Source: Thysanoteuthis rhombus (lineage: Eukaryota; Mollusca; Cephalopoda; Oegopsida; Thysanoteuthidae). Taken from it: 64,000 nt of DNA. A program made the translations under genes and the position numbers. The stretch spans positions 79,151,960 through 79,215,959 of the forward strand of contig OY735202.1 of the NCBI GenBank assembly GCA_963457665.1, given 5' to 3'. The notes under the pieces were generated by a model. It saw only the letters and a list, made by a program, of their open reading frames with translations. It had not been told where the DNA came from and did not search any database. Of the stretch, positions 11,326 to 23,850 are shown one piece after another; within the stretch, counting starts at the first letter, position 1; every line of letters begins with the position of its first letter.

Positions 11326-12284
11326 AATAAACGTTTAATAATAATTTTTTTTAATTTCGTACCATGTGTCACTTGAAGAAGCTGTAACATATTTTTCAAA
11401 TTGAATAATAAAATAAGCAATACTTTTATATGAAATTAGTAATATTTTAGAACATTATTTACAATTATTAAAGTAGTCTCTGTAATCTTTGTTTTCGAGT
11501 GGTCCCCAAAGTCATACAAAGTATCTATTAATCTTGGCTTGGATTAAAAGGTATAATTACATCTCTATTAGATTTTGCCATGAAATCGTAGAATGAATAA
11601 TTTTTTTTGCGTAAATATGTTGCTTGATTATACTTTATAGTTAAGAATTATACATTTTAGATCCTACGTTTGGAGGAAAGATTAAATTAAAAAATTCTAT
11701 TCATTTATTTCTTAATGGATAGAGATGTAACGATACTTTGTATGCTTTATATGTTTAGTGACTCTTTTCTAAGAAGCATTTGATCCCCAACATTATCTTT
11801 TGGCAATAATATGTCTTATTTTTGCACTTTCTGAAAAGCATTTAGCTATGAATATCCTTGTGTGCCTTGAGCGTCATGATAGCTATTTGGTATACCCTTG
11901 GCCTCATTTGGTGATAAGCATGAAGAACGCCGCTGAATAAGTAAGCGTAGTGCCAAGTAATGTCTTGGCAGTGCTAAGTTTTTTCGGTACGAGACAATGT
12001 CCAAGACGTGACAGAACATTTCAGGGTCGCCATGTATAATTGGTGATAATCGTTGACAAAACCACACAAACAAAATCGCCAGATGTCGAAATGTTCATAG
12101 AGCAAATTATATTATTATTAATGTTCATTTAGGGGAGGGGGAGTAATGAAAATCAGCGATGTCATACAACTGTTTACATTTATTTTGATTTTTCACTTCT
12201 TTTTAAATTTGTTTCGCATAATAAAAAGTAATAAATAATTATTGTTTGTATTCAATTATAATGCAATATGCAAAAAAAAAGAAG
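11326..12284. other. Unassigned AT-rich DNA
   Basis: No gene supported. The minus-strand open frame 11846-12073 (75 residues) has ordinary composition but no family I recognise and no convincing splice sites. Confidence 0.45.
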
Positions 12285-12390
12285 GGAATTTATTGAAAAT
12301 CATGGTGCAACAGAGTGAAAAGAAATTCCAATGATTTTAAGGATGGCTACTTTTTGGCAAAAATATACGACCGAAGTGGCAACCGCGATC
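12285..12390 (+). repeat. Family I repeat copy
   Basis: The block AATTTATTGAAAATCATGGT, then GCAACAGAGTGAAAAG, then GGCTACTTTTTGGCAAAAAT recurs in the same order at 12845 and 33670. Function is unknown; it is probably part of a dispersed non-coding repeat. Confidence 0.5.
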
Positions 12391-12534
12391 ACCCGTTTAC
12401 AAGGCCCTTCTGGGCTGAAATTCAGTACATACTTCCAAGCAAATGTAAAACCTACAAAAGGCCGTAAAATGACCAGACAAGTGCAAGGTAATGTGCCAAA
12501 AAAGCAAGACCAGGTCTAAGGCATTTTCCCGTTA

Positions 12535-12596
12535 CACACACACACACACACACGTATATATATATGTGTATATATATAATAATATATATATATAAT
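12535..12596. repeat. Compound (CA)n/(TA)n microsatellite
   Basis: CACACA repeats pass into imperfect TATATA with TGTG and TAATAA interruptions. Confidence 0.9.
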
Positions 12597-12639
12597 ATGA
12601 ACTGAAGAGAGTGAGACTCGAGAGTAAAGTGTTTTGAAG

Positions 12640-12700
12640 TTAGGTTTATTTATACACATGTTTCGAGAGGTATTCCCATCTTCAGTAGTGTATGCTGTGT
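12640..12700 (-). mobile_element. Penelope-like element end motif P1
   Basis: The minus strand reads CTACTGAAGATGGGAATACC followed by TCTCGAAACATG. This arrangement (CTGAAGA, a short stem, then CGAAAC) is characteristic of the degenerate hammerhead-like motif in Penelope-like retroelement repeats. No reverse transcriptase frame is linked to it here. Confidence 0.45.
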
Positions 12701-12737
12701 GAGTATGTGCTTTTTAAAGGTTTGATGTGGAACTTGA

Positions 12738-13060
<323 letters not shown>

Positions 13061-13292
13061 GGTACACCAGTTATTATAAGTACATCTCCTAAAAGAATAC
13101 TTTTTAGAGACTCTGAATGAATCGTGGAGTCTCTTCAAAGCAAAAATTAACATATATAACATATATTTAAAGATTATTTGAAAGAAAGAAACGTTGTAAA
13201 ATATTACTTATTTCACTTAGAAGTATCGCTTATTTGAAATCACTCAAATTAAATATTTGTTCAAATTCAGTTACGATATTCACACTGAAATG

Positions 13293-13343
13293 TTGACATT
13301 CTGGACTGATGCCTTTTGACATTCTGGACTGATGCCTTTTGAC
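13293..13343. repeat. 23-bp tandem duplication
   Basis: The unit TTGACATTCTGGACTGATGC occurs at 13293 and again 23 bp later. Similar TTGATGC(C/G) words continue to 13425, suggesting a decayed short tandem array. Confidence 0.85.
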
Positions 13344-13429
13344 CAAACGCGATTGAGAGTTGCAGTAGTCCGTGTTGTACAGTTGTACGATTGATGCCTC
13401 TTGTCTTGATGCGTTTTGACCTAGATTCG

Positions 13430-14312
13430 AATTATTATCTATGCAATTCACGAATCTACAAATGTATCATTTATATTTTATATATTGTCAGCAGGAATGT
13501 CGTAGGTGATTCATGAATTAATATCCATATAATTCATCTTCATCTTAATTGTTGTTGCTTTTCATTGATGTAAGGAAAGCAGCCTGAGTTTGGTTGCGAT
13601 AAAAAGCAACGACAATCAAGATGGAGGTGAAGAGTTGAAAAAAGATTAAAAATGACGATACATAGATGATAAATTTTTGTCCCCACCCCTCCACTTTGAG
13701 CTCGGGCGGGCGTTTTCGAATAGCAAACCTCCCGCTCCTTCCTCCGCTACGGTTCTGGATTCCCACATTAAAGAAAGGCCTTTTGCCATATCCCATACTG
13801 AGGAAGGGGGTGAGTAAATGTCCCCCCCCCCCCCAATCTTTGGCGCCGGTTGGGATGTACGCAACTACTTAAGTCGGGAGAAGCAGATATTTCCCTACAG
13901 TCTCTATTAAATTAAGTTAGACAGATTTATTTTGTAAAAACATTTTTGTATCCAATCTGATTTCAGAGAGGATGACTGTATTTGTCATTTATTTCTTTCA
14001 TAGATGAAAAGGCGTGCACGAGCCACGTTGTCGGCAGGGTACTGTGTACTGCTGAGCGTAAGGAGGGGAAAACGGCATCATAAAATGAAATTGTTAGAGT
14101 CAATGGGTGCGTTTACCTGACTGGGGGTAGCATTGATGATTTAAGCCCGCCGGACTTAGTACATTGGGTTGAGTTGGGGTGCTTTAGGGTTTACTAATGA
14201 CCATAATCAATGAAATACTTGAAGGTACTGCTACAATTGGAGGGAGGCTGTTAGCCATGAGAAAGAACAAAGAAGGGTTAAGGCAAGAATAGGCGATTGT
14301 GGAAGAAAGACA

Positions 14313-14315
<3 letters not shown>
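13430..14315. other. Unassigned, partly GC-richer DNA
   Basis: A balanced patch at 13680-13880 contains overlapping open frames on both strands, a C homopolymer at 13821-13833 and GGCGCCGG. A second patch at 14100-14190 is also GC-richer. Neither shows a domain or convincing splice signals. Confidence 0.4.

Positions 14316-14362
<47 letters not shown>
14316..14362. repeat. (TA)n microsatellite
   Basis: About 22 TA dinucleotides. It directly abuts the foldback element that follows. Confidence 0.97.
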
Positions 14363-14365
<3 letters not shown>

Positions 14366-14396
14366 CGGGAAAATACCCGTAAGAAATCAGGCTCCA

Positions 14397-15095
14397 GAAA
14401 AGTGCCCATCATGAAATTTGCCCATCACAAATTTATCAAGGGAGGAAAACTGCCCATCAAAAAATAAATTTACCTATGGGGAAATTTATAAGGTTTACAT
14501 CAATGCTTTTGGTTCTAGTCATTACTGTTTCTCTTTCATGAATTCTCTTATTTCTGTCCATTTTCAATTCAGGAATTTCTTTCTACACAATAATTCGAGC
14601 TTTTCTAGCGAAAAAAAAAAAAAGACAAAAACAAAAAACGAACGATTTGGAGTTCAGTTTGATTTCGGTTTGCTTTTTCTTTTAATTGAAAAAACGGGAA
14701 AAATTAAACGAAACTCTTTTCATCCTAGAGTAGACAAAAGTAAGAATATGAATATAATGGAAATTCGTTGACGAAACAATTAGAAACCTTTGATCACACA
14801 AAACCACCCCTGATGATTATATTATTATCATTTTTTCTATAAACAGAATACAAAATAAATGAATAAAAAAAAAGAAACTTACAAATAACTATTTTCCTCC
14901 ATCGATAAATTTGAGGCGGCCAATGTGTGAATCCCTCTGCCTAAAATATTTTTTATCAATCAGAAATGAAAAAAATAAGAGAATCCATAAAAAAAAACAA
15001 CAGTAAGTCGTGCCAAAAGTATTTGATAAAACTTCACAAATTTTTCCGGATGGGCAAATTATGTTTTGATGGACATCAATGATGAATTCTTGATA
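14397..15095. mobile_element. Foldback/MITE-like element with GCCCATC ends
   Basis: The left end carries three GCCCATC words (14403, 14420 and 14451). The left block CCCATCAAAAAATAAATTT (14453-14471) is matched in inverse orientation at the right end by AAATTATGTTTTGATGGACA (15056-15075), next to GATGGGCAAA. The centre is A-rich and has no transposase. Length is about 700 bp. A target duplication could not be picked out because the left side is bounded by a microsatellite. Confidence 0.4.
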
Positions 15096-15166
15096 GGCTC
15101 TTTTCTTCCCTTCATAACTTCATGTTGGGCATATTTCCTGATGTGCACTTTTTCCACACCCGCATG

Positions 15167-15365
<199 letters not shown>

Positions 15366-15874
15366 GGAGAGACCAAACTAGGTAACTTCCTTAAACATCT
15401 TAATCCCTGATATAACTCAATCAAATTTAACTATGAAAAATCATCAGAATCCTCGCATTCTTAGACACCCTTACACATTTAAATAACACTAGACATCTTC
15501 AAACTACCTAATATACTAAACCCAATGATACCTACAACTGCCTACACTGAAAATCGTCTCCCCCTAAACACCCAAGGAAAACTTACCTGTCTCTCAGGCA
15601 CTTAGAGGAATCTGATCTGAAGATGAGGAACCAAAGATACACAGCGGCGACGTAATACAACATTTCACTGCACAAGGATACTCACACGATTCCATGACGA
15701 TATGTGGACGAGATGCTTTAAAACACTCTCACCTTATGTACTTGACATCAAATTGAATAATAAAAACATCAATGTAAACATTCATAAGAACAAGGAACCC
15801 TCACAGAGATATTTTATCCTAACAACAACATCTAAAGACTCCCACCTACCCACACACACATGCGCATACACACA
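15366..15874. other. Unassigned DNA
   Basis: No gene or known repeat is recognised. The composition is CA/CT-leaning. It contains the left flank of the RTE insertion that follows. Confidence 0.4.
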
Positions 15875-15883
15875 CCAATACTT

Positions 15884-15914
<31 letters not shown>

Positions 15915-16392
15915 GTATTTTAGCGTCCGTCATTGGACATAGACTTTCCCCAGGATTTGCCACTCTTCTCTAGTGTGGGCGTCGCGGAGCCAGTACTTCC
16001 TGAACTTGTCTAGCTCGTCTCTCCATCTAATATTTTGTCGGCCTCGGTTGCGCATGTGGTCACGGGGAATCCATGTTGTGCGTCGTGATGTCCATCGATT
16101 GTCTGCCATTCTTGCAACATGGCCAGCCCACCGCCATTTTAGATTTTTTATAGATTCTATGATGTCTCTAACTCCTGTCTTTTCCCGGATGTACTGTGCT
16201 GTCTTGTGGTCTCTCCATGTGAGGCCCAGCATTATTCTTTCATGTGCACGTATCATGGTTCTCTTGGTTAAGTTCCATGTTTCAGCTCCATAAATGACTA
16301 TTGGGAGGATGCATTGGTTATACACCCTTCTCTTTAGGATTAATGGGATCTTATTATTTTTTTATGGTTGAGCTAGCTCTGCCAATACTTAT
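15875..16392 (-). mobile_element. 5'-truncated RTE retrotransposon with 11-bp target duplication
   Basis: The insert 15886-16381 is flanked by perfect direct repeats CCAATACTTAT (15875-15885 and 16382-16392). The minus strand encodes the C-terminal part of the same protein as the copy at 9.1-10.6 kb: YNQCILPIVIYGAETWNLTK, MLGLTWRDHKTAQYIREKTG, WRWAGHVARM, and EEWQILGKVYVQ. It ends in an (ATC)n tail on the plus strand (15886-15915). The 131-residue frame is open, so this copy is younger or less decayed, but it lacks all catalytic RT motifs. Confidence 0.92.
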
Positions 16393-16499
16393 ATTCATCA
16401 TTAAAAAAAATGAAAAATCACTATCAATGTTTGAGTATGCTTCGGGAATCAACTAACGCCTCTTCTTAGCTTCTCGGAACATCACCATCCACGACATCC

Positions 16500-16545
16500 A
16501 TCTAAAGAAAGCCATCGACTAAAACGGCCGAAACGTTGTCTTCGG
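16500..16545 (+). mobile_element. Penelope-like end motif P2
   Basis: Reads CTAAAGAAAGCC, a short loop, then GGCCGAAACGTTGTC. GCC and GGC can pair as stem II of a hammerhead-like fold. The CTGATGA core is degraded to CTAAAGA, so activity is unlikely. Confidence 0.45.
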
Positions 16546-17079
16546 AAGATAAACTAAATTGAAGACATCAGTTTGAAACCATTTACACATCATAATGATA
16601 ATTCCTCACTTGAAAAAATATAGAAAGATATTACAAAATAATGTATTTTGTTTTCTTGGGATTATTTGACTGTTTTATTTGAAAGATATTTTAATCTTGA
16701 TTGAAAAAAAAAAAAAAAGGATTTCAGTTCGGCTTTGCCCGAGCAAGGATGAACAGAACCCCCAGGACTCCCTCCTCCGGGTTCACGCTGAGAATTAAAG
16801 GTCAAAATCCGGAGCGTGGATCGATGGGGACTGAGGAAGACCAAAGTGGCAATTATATGAAAACGTGACCACTTTTAACAGTACAAACTGATTATCAAGG
16901 CGTAATAAAAGTCGGGTTGATAGTAAGGAAATGGGTTAAAGTCTCGGGCCTGTTTGGGGAAGGGTTGACCCCGGGACCTCAGCGATCGGGTTTTGGGAGG
17001 TAAAGTCTGACACGCGTTTCAACGCACATTCATGTACACAAAAACGGGGGCGTTTTTTTGCTCGGGGGAATATATCCCG
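16546..17079. other. Unassigned DNA with GC-richer 3' half
   Basis: No gene recognised. 16690-17079 is more GC-rich and may be part of the SINE-like unit that follows. Confidence 0.35.
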
Positions 17080-17200
17080 ACGGCGCCAAGAGTCGGTGTT
17101 CAAGCCCAGTTAAGAGGTGTGAGCTGGAAGAGCGATTAATGGCCCGGAGAACGGGCTCGGCGTTCAAGCCCTGGCTTAGACAGTTTGCGGCCACTTCGCA
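17080..17200 (+). repeat. tRNA-like SINE, type 2
   Basis: Contains GAGTCGGTGTTCAAGCCCAG and, 60 bp later, GGGCTCGGCGTTCAAGCCCT. Both resemble B boxes preceded by stem-like GGCCCGGAGAACGGGC. The second unit is related to the copy at 33240 (GGCCCAGTGGTTAATG ... GAGTTCAACG). The A box is degenerate. A tRNA-derived SINE is the simplest reading. Confidence 0.45.
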
Positions 17201-17909
17201 CTAATGTCATTATCAGAAATGCATGTATTGTTAAACTCCAGTTCAAACATGCTGTTGACTTTGTCTTCCGTAACAAGAACACCTAGAACAACAAGAACAA
17301 TCCTCACCTAATTAAGTGTAGCAGGAATTAATATTCCCCCGTCATGATTTGAATTGATCGATAGTTGTGTCTCTTAGCAACTCAGCTAAATTGACAAGTG
17401 TTATATATCTACCTAAATTTATGTTAAAATACGCAAGGGTTTATTTCATTCTAATTACTTAATACATATATAAAATTGACATTCCTCTACTGTGCTTTCA
17501 AAGCACGACCATATAATTGATCGCCAACTCTCTTACCGACTGAACCACACTGACAATTTTTTCATATCTACAAAATTTATCTCACAGATACATAGGAGCT
17601 TCTTGTATTGTGATAAATAAATACATCTATGCAAAGAATATATGTTTTTTTACAATTTTTTATCTATTATACATACAATACAGAAGTTGCAGCAATCATC
17701 TTTAGTCGGGATAGAAGCAGAAGTGGAGTTTGACCCTCCAGCAGCCAGCTTGTTCATCTCCTAACATATCGCCATGGGCCATCGTCACAAAGTAAGGCCT
17801 GTCACCGACCCTGATTTAAACTTACTTGACAAAGATTAATATTCAGCGACGGAGCTTGAATTGGTGATTTTGAAAAAAAGCCCAGTTAAAATACCTGGAT
17901 CTCGAATAG
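17201..17909. other. Unassigned AT-rich DNA
   Basis: No gene supported. CCATGGGCCATCGTCACAAA followed by GTAAGG near 17773-17797 has a start-like and donor-like look, but the open frame is only six codons long before the putative donor. Confidence 0.4.
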
Positions 17910-17989
17910 TGATGTAAAAGTCAAGTTAGTCTTACAGATCATAATGAAGAGCGAGTTCGAGCCTTAATCATCATCATCATCATCATCAC
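17910..17989 (+). repeat. tRNA-like SINE fragment plus (ATC)n
   Basis: GTTAGTCTTACAGATCATAA followed by GAGTTCGAGCC (B box, 17953-17963) matches the type 1 SINE seen at 35905 and 36022. It runs straight into seven ATC repeats. Confidence 0.5.
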
Positions 17990-18022
17990 CTTTCCTCATT
18001 TAAACACTTTATGCCTACAGAG

Positions 18023-18028
<6 letters not shown>

Positions 18029-18079
<51 letters not shown>

Positions 18080-18082
18080 TAT

Positions 18083-18162
<80 letters not shown>
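18029..18162. repeat. (TA)n microsatellite
   Basis: About 130 bp of TA with TGTA and TACATA interruptions. Confidence 0.97.
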
Positions 18163-18164
<2 letters not shown>

Positions 18165-18352
18165 TTTTTATCTAGTTTTCTTTTCGTTTTTACAAGTTTT
18201 CCTCTTTCCTCCCTTTCCTCCTCTCAGATACTACCCTCTAATCTTAGATAGCAAAGTGTAGAAGTTGTACTTGCAGACAAACAGATTAATATCATTAATG
18301 CTATACCTAAGGAGTCCTCAGAATATTACCTTCTGCAGTTTTTGTACAGTTA

Positions 18353-18485
18353 TGGCCATTGGCGCAGTCGGGTAATGATTAACGAGTTTGTTCAATAGAC
18401 AATCGCTGCAGTGTAATGGGCTCAATCCTCATTGGGCGCTCCACTCTTGTGGCCTTGTATCATGGCAATCTTATAGAAAATGTGT
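18353..18485 (+). repeat. tRNA-derived SINE, type 1, good copy
   Basis: The A-box-like TTGGCGCAGTCGGGTAATG and B box GGGCTCAATCC (18418-18428) are spaced as in a tRNA gene. They are followed by the family body CTCATTGGGCGCTCCACTC and CCTTGTATCATGGCAATC. Copies at 35905, 36022 and 27035 share the body words. It would have been transcribed by RNA polymerase III from the internal boxes. Confidence 0.6.
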
Positions 18486-18589
18486 TTTAGTTGAGGAAAC
18501 ATGTCTTCACCAGAGAATAAAATCTCACGTACATCTTAGAAACCACCAACAATAACATTCACCAAAAACGTGAACATTGGTTTCTCCCA

Positions 18590-18800
18590 TTTTTAAGTTG
18601 TCTGGTTATGTATGTATATATGAATCATGCATATAAGTCACACCAATAGTGCTCGAGGGCTAGATATTTGGACATTTACTCTCCCCCCCCCCATTATAAG
18701 TTTTCAAGGGGAAGGCAGAGTCAGTTTTCAATGCAAACTCATGATAGATTAGTAATTAGTTTGCGTTCGATAGCATTCACGCTTAAAAAGAATAAATGAA
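18590..18800 (-). mobile_element. Family A repeat, partial copy A5
   Basis: Minus orientation. Contains GGCTAGATATTTGGACATTT, a C homopolymer, TTTTCAATGCAAACTCATGA, AGTAATTAGTTTGCGTTCGA and CATTCACGCTT in the family order. Both ends are missing. Confidence 0.6.
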
Positions 18801-19911
18801 TTTGGACTAAACAGGAAAGGTCACAAATAGTCCCGACGCCTTCGTGAGGCTGGTCGTGTGGACTGGGCAAATTTTGTGGGACCTTACAATAAACCCAAAC
18901 CTTGTGTTGTATTTGACATCAGGCTGGGGTGCGGATACGACTCCTTTGCTTATTAAGCGCTGGTAATTTTTGAAAAATGTACATTAAAAGCCGAGACAAA
19001 CGTGCGCTCTATGTGCCGGGACAAACGTTTACGAATAAGTAGTAATGCAATATGTGGAGCCCAAGTAGGGATGGCTGAATCCTTAGTCAGCGAAAGAGCA
19101 CTTCTTGACTCACTTTTATGAATCCCAAGTTGAATGAAAAATTAATTTATTAAACATTTCTGGCAAGAACAGTTTATGTTTACTTTGCATTGATTTCCGT
19201 GGGAAAAGCATGAATCCATCTCCTTCCTAAACATGGATGAAATAGCCCAGATTGGTGCAAGTAAACCAGATAAAAACACCCGAAGTGGCATCTTCGGATA
19301 CTTTCTCTAATTTTTTAAACCACCGCTCGCTTTAGGGGCTTTTATTTCATCGGTCACTCCCCAACCTGTAAAGTCAGTTAAAAATGATATATTGAAAATA
19401 AGATTAGTATTCTCTGTCCCTTTGCCACGTCAAGATCCTTTCAGTGCCCCCAAGCAACCCCATGACTGGAACGCCCCCTAGCGCTCCCCTTGACTTACAA
19501 CGACTTCTAGGATCCCTTATCTTCCAGCGCACCCTAACGCTCTTACCTTCAAGCGCCCACCTTGAGTTCTCCAGCACCCTCAACGGGCAGTATCGTCCAC
19601 CCCGGCGATGACTGTCTTAATTGATTCGCTGCTCGCTGTGCGACCTTTAACCTTTTTTTGAGCCTTTTCATATTAAAAAAGGATCTCGATACAAAACCCA
19701 TATACTCCACAGAAAAAGAGGGGAGAAAAAACAACAGTTCAAAATAACCCAAATGCGATTTTACATGTGACTGAATTCTCCTCACCTTTAACTACTCTTT
19801 TGTGTGGAGGATATAAACGTTTTAAGCCACCCGATAAATTTATAAGCCATTCTTAATACCAGGGTATTTTCAAACATTCGCATACCTATTTGCGAGAGAG
19901 TTGTTTATGAT
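18801..19911. other. Unassigned DNA with GC-richer patch
   Basis: 18830-18960 and 19430-19650 are more balanced. The minus-strand open frame 19549-19785 ends LRQSSPGWTILPVEGAGELK, which looks protein-like but matches no family I recognise and has no clear splice borders. Left uncalled. Confidence 0.35.
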
Positions 19912-20022
<111 letters not shown>

Positions 20023-20217
20023 TGACTCTGGCACTTTCGAATCACCTGGATGGTTGCGATCCTTACTTTGAGAAGCTCTGAATTTGCTTCGTGACCTTTG
20101 AGTATTGATTTTTCACCCCTCACATCTCTCTCAATCTCTTAACACTTCCTCTCTCCACCATATAAATATCATCGTGACTAAAATAAGACAACCGGTGCCA
20201 GTGTTAGTTATAGCAAG

Positions 20218-20342
20218 GAATTCGAATGCCGGTTTTCAAGAGAGTAGGTTCTCTCCAATTGGAAGATTGGCAAAACACGATCTACTCATCCCTATTCCTT
20301 CACTAGGTCTCTGACTAAGCAACGTTTTAGTAAATACTCATA
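20218..20342 (+). repeat. Family G repeat copy
   Basis: Conserved order: TTCGAATGCC, TTTTCAAGA, CTCTCCAATTGGAAGATTGG, ATTCCTTC, then TTTTAGTAAATA. Shared with 31415 and 45340. The end TTAGTAAATA is also the end of type 1 SINEs, so family G may be a SINE body without its tRNA head. Confidence 0.5.
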
Positions 20343-20440
20343 AGACATGTCTTGTTAGTAAATCAATAAAAACCATCATGCGATCAGCGTCTTTTGTTGA
20401 CAAGCCGTGTTGGGGTAATCCATCGAAAAACTCAATAATT
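20343..20440 (+). mobile_element. Family A repeat, 5' fragment A6
   Basis: Shares ACATGTCTTGTTAGT(A/C)AATC with copy A3, then AAAAACCATCATGCGATCAG, the diverged 5' block. It is immediately followed by an opposite-orientation copy. Confidence 0.5.
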
Positions 20441-20512
20441 TTTCAAAATTCGAAGATTCTGATAATCAGAATTTACTGAAAGAATTGAAATTTCGCTGCC
20501 AAGTTATGAAAA

Positions 20513-20965
20513 AACGCCAACCAAAACTGTCACTAAAATCGTCATCATAGGTTGAATCAGTTTTTAAGTTGTTCTCGCTGGTTATCTATCTATGTGTTGA
20601 ATGTTCAGGCTCTACAAATGGAACTAGATGGTTGGATATCTGAACATTTACTCCTTATTATATCTGGAGAACATCCTCTTGTTTATTAACTCCCCTAAAT
20701 GGGTTTCTAGTGGTGGATTCTGTTTTGATGTAAGTTTATGCTTAATTGATCCTTTAGTTTGAGTTCTGCAGTATTCACATCCGTTATTTATTCATTAATT
20801 TTTTGAAAATTCGGACTTTTTAATGATCAAAGAAGAAGCATGAGAAGTAACATAGATTGATCATCCCTTTTGAATTTTTCTTTAATTGGACATCCCAATC
20901 ATGACATGGAACTAAAACACGATGTTCAAGTGACAGTTTTTATTGAGTGACTCACCTGACTTGTT
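20513..20965 (-). mobile_element. Family A repeat, near-complete copy A7
   Basis: Minus orientation, about 450 bp. In plus-strand order: AACCAAAACTGTCAC, ATCATAGGTTGAATCAG, GGTTATCTATCTATG, CTGAACATTTACTCCTTATT, GGTGGTGGATTC-like block, ATGCTTAATTGATCCTTTAG, TTGATCATCCCTTTTGAATT and CAGTTTTTATTGAGTGACTC. Both ends of the family are present. Confidence 0.7.
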
Positions 20966-21039
20966 CCCACAGTCTTCTGTATAACCATGAAGAGACAGGA
21001 GATTACACGGTTGAAAGCAGTTATTTGGGCCTCTCCATT

Positions 21040-21135
21040 ACCAGCGGCTGTTTAGCACTATTGTAAGGGTATCACTACCTGGAAGCAAGCAGCTAACCTA
21101 TCGCAGCAGGTTCGATTCCTACGGCGTCTCCATTT
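21040..21135 (+). repeat. tRNA-like sequence with perfect B box
   Basis: GCAGGTTCGATTCCTACGGCG contains the B box GGTTCGATTCC (21109-21119). The upstream CTAACCTATCGCAGC resembles TACCTTATCGCTCGC in the element at 62300, so the two are probably one SINE family. The A box and acceptor stem are degenerate. Confidence 0.45.
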
Positions 21136-21336
21136 TCTTTAATTGTTTATTCTATTTGCGTTGTCTGAATTGAGTGATATATTAACCACGTAATGACGGG
21201 AAATCATTTCAAATAAGTTTCTATATAATATAAAACAATTTATAATTCATTCTGTTGGACCAAAATAATACATAACTGTCGCTTTGAAGGAGACAAATAA
21301 ACCGAGAATAAATGAGATGAGAATTTCGGTTGAAAG

Positions 21337-21960
<624 letters not shown>

Positions 21961-22593
21961 AAATGATTGAATTTGATGACAATTAAGGAGGAGGTGAAAG
22001 TGACGATCACCCCGGTTGACAGGGGGGTATTTTATTTTAACCCTTTTAAAGACACGGGTCCCTTTATCCCCAACTCATCCCCAGCTTTTTTCCAGGGTAT
22101 ACTTTTTTTTCTTTTCTTTCTCTCCAACGTAAAGGTATTTTTTTCCCTGATCCTTTTCTTCTTTTCAAGGAGAGGTACTACACTGCCACGGGCCATGTTC
22201 ACCCTTGCCACCCCCCCCCCGATCTCTGTCCGCTCATACTTGTGTGTAAAAGGTGAAAGAGTTAAGTCCTTCTTCTTCTTCTCAATTGTCGCATTTCATT
22301 CAAGCGAATGGGTTTAACTCTTAAGCGGCCACTTGATCTTCTTACACTTCTTTCATTTCTTATCGATTCAGGTTTTAAAAAATCTTCCTCACGCTTATCA
22401 AATCTTTAGATATTTCTCAAGTTGTTCTGAACGTGGGTCGCATGACTCACAAGAGGGAAATTCAAATATATTGGAAGCAATTCGGAATTTGGGCGAGGAA
22501 AGTAAAAAAAATCGTTCAGAGACTCAAAGCTCAACTGAATAAATCCTAATTACAAAATACATTAATTCCTTATTGCATGATATTAACTTCTAA
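21961..22593. other. Unassigned T-rich DNA
   Basis: Contains T and C homopolymer runs. ATCTTCCTCACGCTTATCAA near 22380 recurs at 23045 and 25385 and marks the left flank of the hAT-like family, so part of this interval is probably another copy of that repeat. Confidence 0.4.
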
Positions 22594-23012
22594 TAAGAAA
22601 CATCAAGCAAAACTGTCATCGAAACGTCAAAATCGGTTTCTTCAGTTTTTAAGTTGGTCCAGATGGCTGGCTGGCTGGCTATGTATGTATGTATCACGTA
22701 CAGAGGCTGTGTCAATGTAGTAAGAGTGTTGAAAATTAAACATTCGCACTTATGTCTAGAAGAAATGGTATTTTTGTTTTTAATTGAAGTAGGTTTTTAA
22801 AGGGGGTTCAATTTGCAATGAAGGTTTACGCTAGATTGATCCCTTAGTTTGCATCCACCCGTTTTTTAGTGATCACTGACCCCTAATGTGTGAGAAGTGA
22901 CATATTCATTGATCACCCCTTTCCCAATTTTTGAATAGATCACCCCCAACACGGCATGCAACCAAAATACATTGGTTGCATGACGATTCCTATTGAATGA
23001 CTATCCAGACCC
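22594..23012 (-). mobile_element. Family A repeat, near-complete copy A8
   Basis: Plus-strand order: TAAGAAACATCAAGCAAAAC, CGGTTTCTTCAGTTTTTAAG, GGCTGGCTGGCTATGTATG, AAACATTCGCACTTATGTCT, GGGGGTTCAATTTGCAATG, CATTGATCACCCCTTTC and TTGAATGACTATCCAGACC. The GGCTGGCTGGC/TATG tract is a small internal microsatellite seen in most copies. Confidence 0.7.
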
Positions 23013-23039
23013 GTTTTTATTCTTATCGATTCGTTTTTT

Positions 23040-23850
23040 TAATTCATCTCCTCCTTACGCTTATTAAATCTATAGCTTCATCTTCAAGATTCTCAAACTG
23101 TGGGATCTGGCGCAATGATGATTTCCCAAAAACACAAATAGGTGTTTCGAGCCTTGAACGTGTCTAGTATAGGAATCACATCAATCTAGAGTAGCTGTAC
23201 CCTATAATTCCTGCGCGACCTTTCCATGAAAAAAAATGACATTTCTGCAATATACTTAATAATTCTTCACTACATAAACGATTACTTCACAGCTTTTGCA
23301 TGTTTCTATTTCGTTTCTTCAACACGAACAGTACTTTTTATTTAAAGAAAATGTCAACAACATTCCGCCTTTTTAATTAAAAACATCTTGGTTATTTACG
23401 AGACAACGACTCTGTTTAGTCAGTAGTCGTTCATAGGTCTATTTTTCCCCATTTAGCTTTTTTCTTACTTCCCCATTTGAGTGTACATTTTTCATTTGGG
23501 TTTTCACACATTCGGATGATTCTATAAATAAGGTTAAAATTTAAGGGTTACATAGGAATGTAATTATATATGCGTAAAAGGAAAATGTTTTTTAAGGGGT
23601 TCCTAGAACATTCAATTACTGATTCAGAGGTTTTATCACAAGATTTTGTCAGATCTAGATCTATGTAACAACAGATAAAAGGAAGGAAGGGCCATGAGTA
23701 AATATATCAATATGCAAACATGAAAGTTTCGTTCATTGATCACTGAAATGTTTTCATCTAATTCAATCAATTTTCATCGATGGTGCGCCGTATAAGTGGA
23801 ATATGTTTCTTAGTGTGCCGTCGTACAATAGAGTTTGAGAACCACTGGGC
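23040..23850. mobile_element. hAT-like non-autonomous element
   Basis: The right end AGTTTGAGAACCACTG (23832-23847) is the inverse of the left end GATTCTCAAACTGTGGG (23088-23104). These resemble the CAGTGGTTCTCAAACT ends of hAT non-autonomous elements. The interior of about 760 bp has no transposase. A related truncated copy lies at 25375. No matching 8-bp target duplication was found, so the ends are approximate. Confidence 0.5.
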
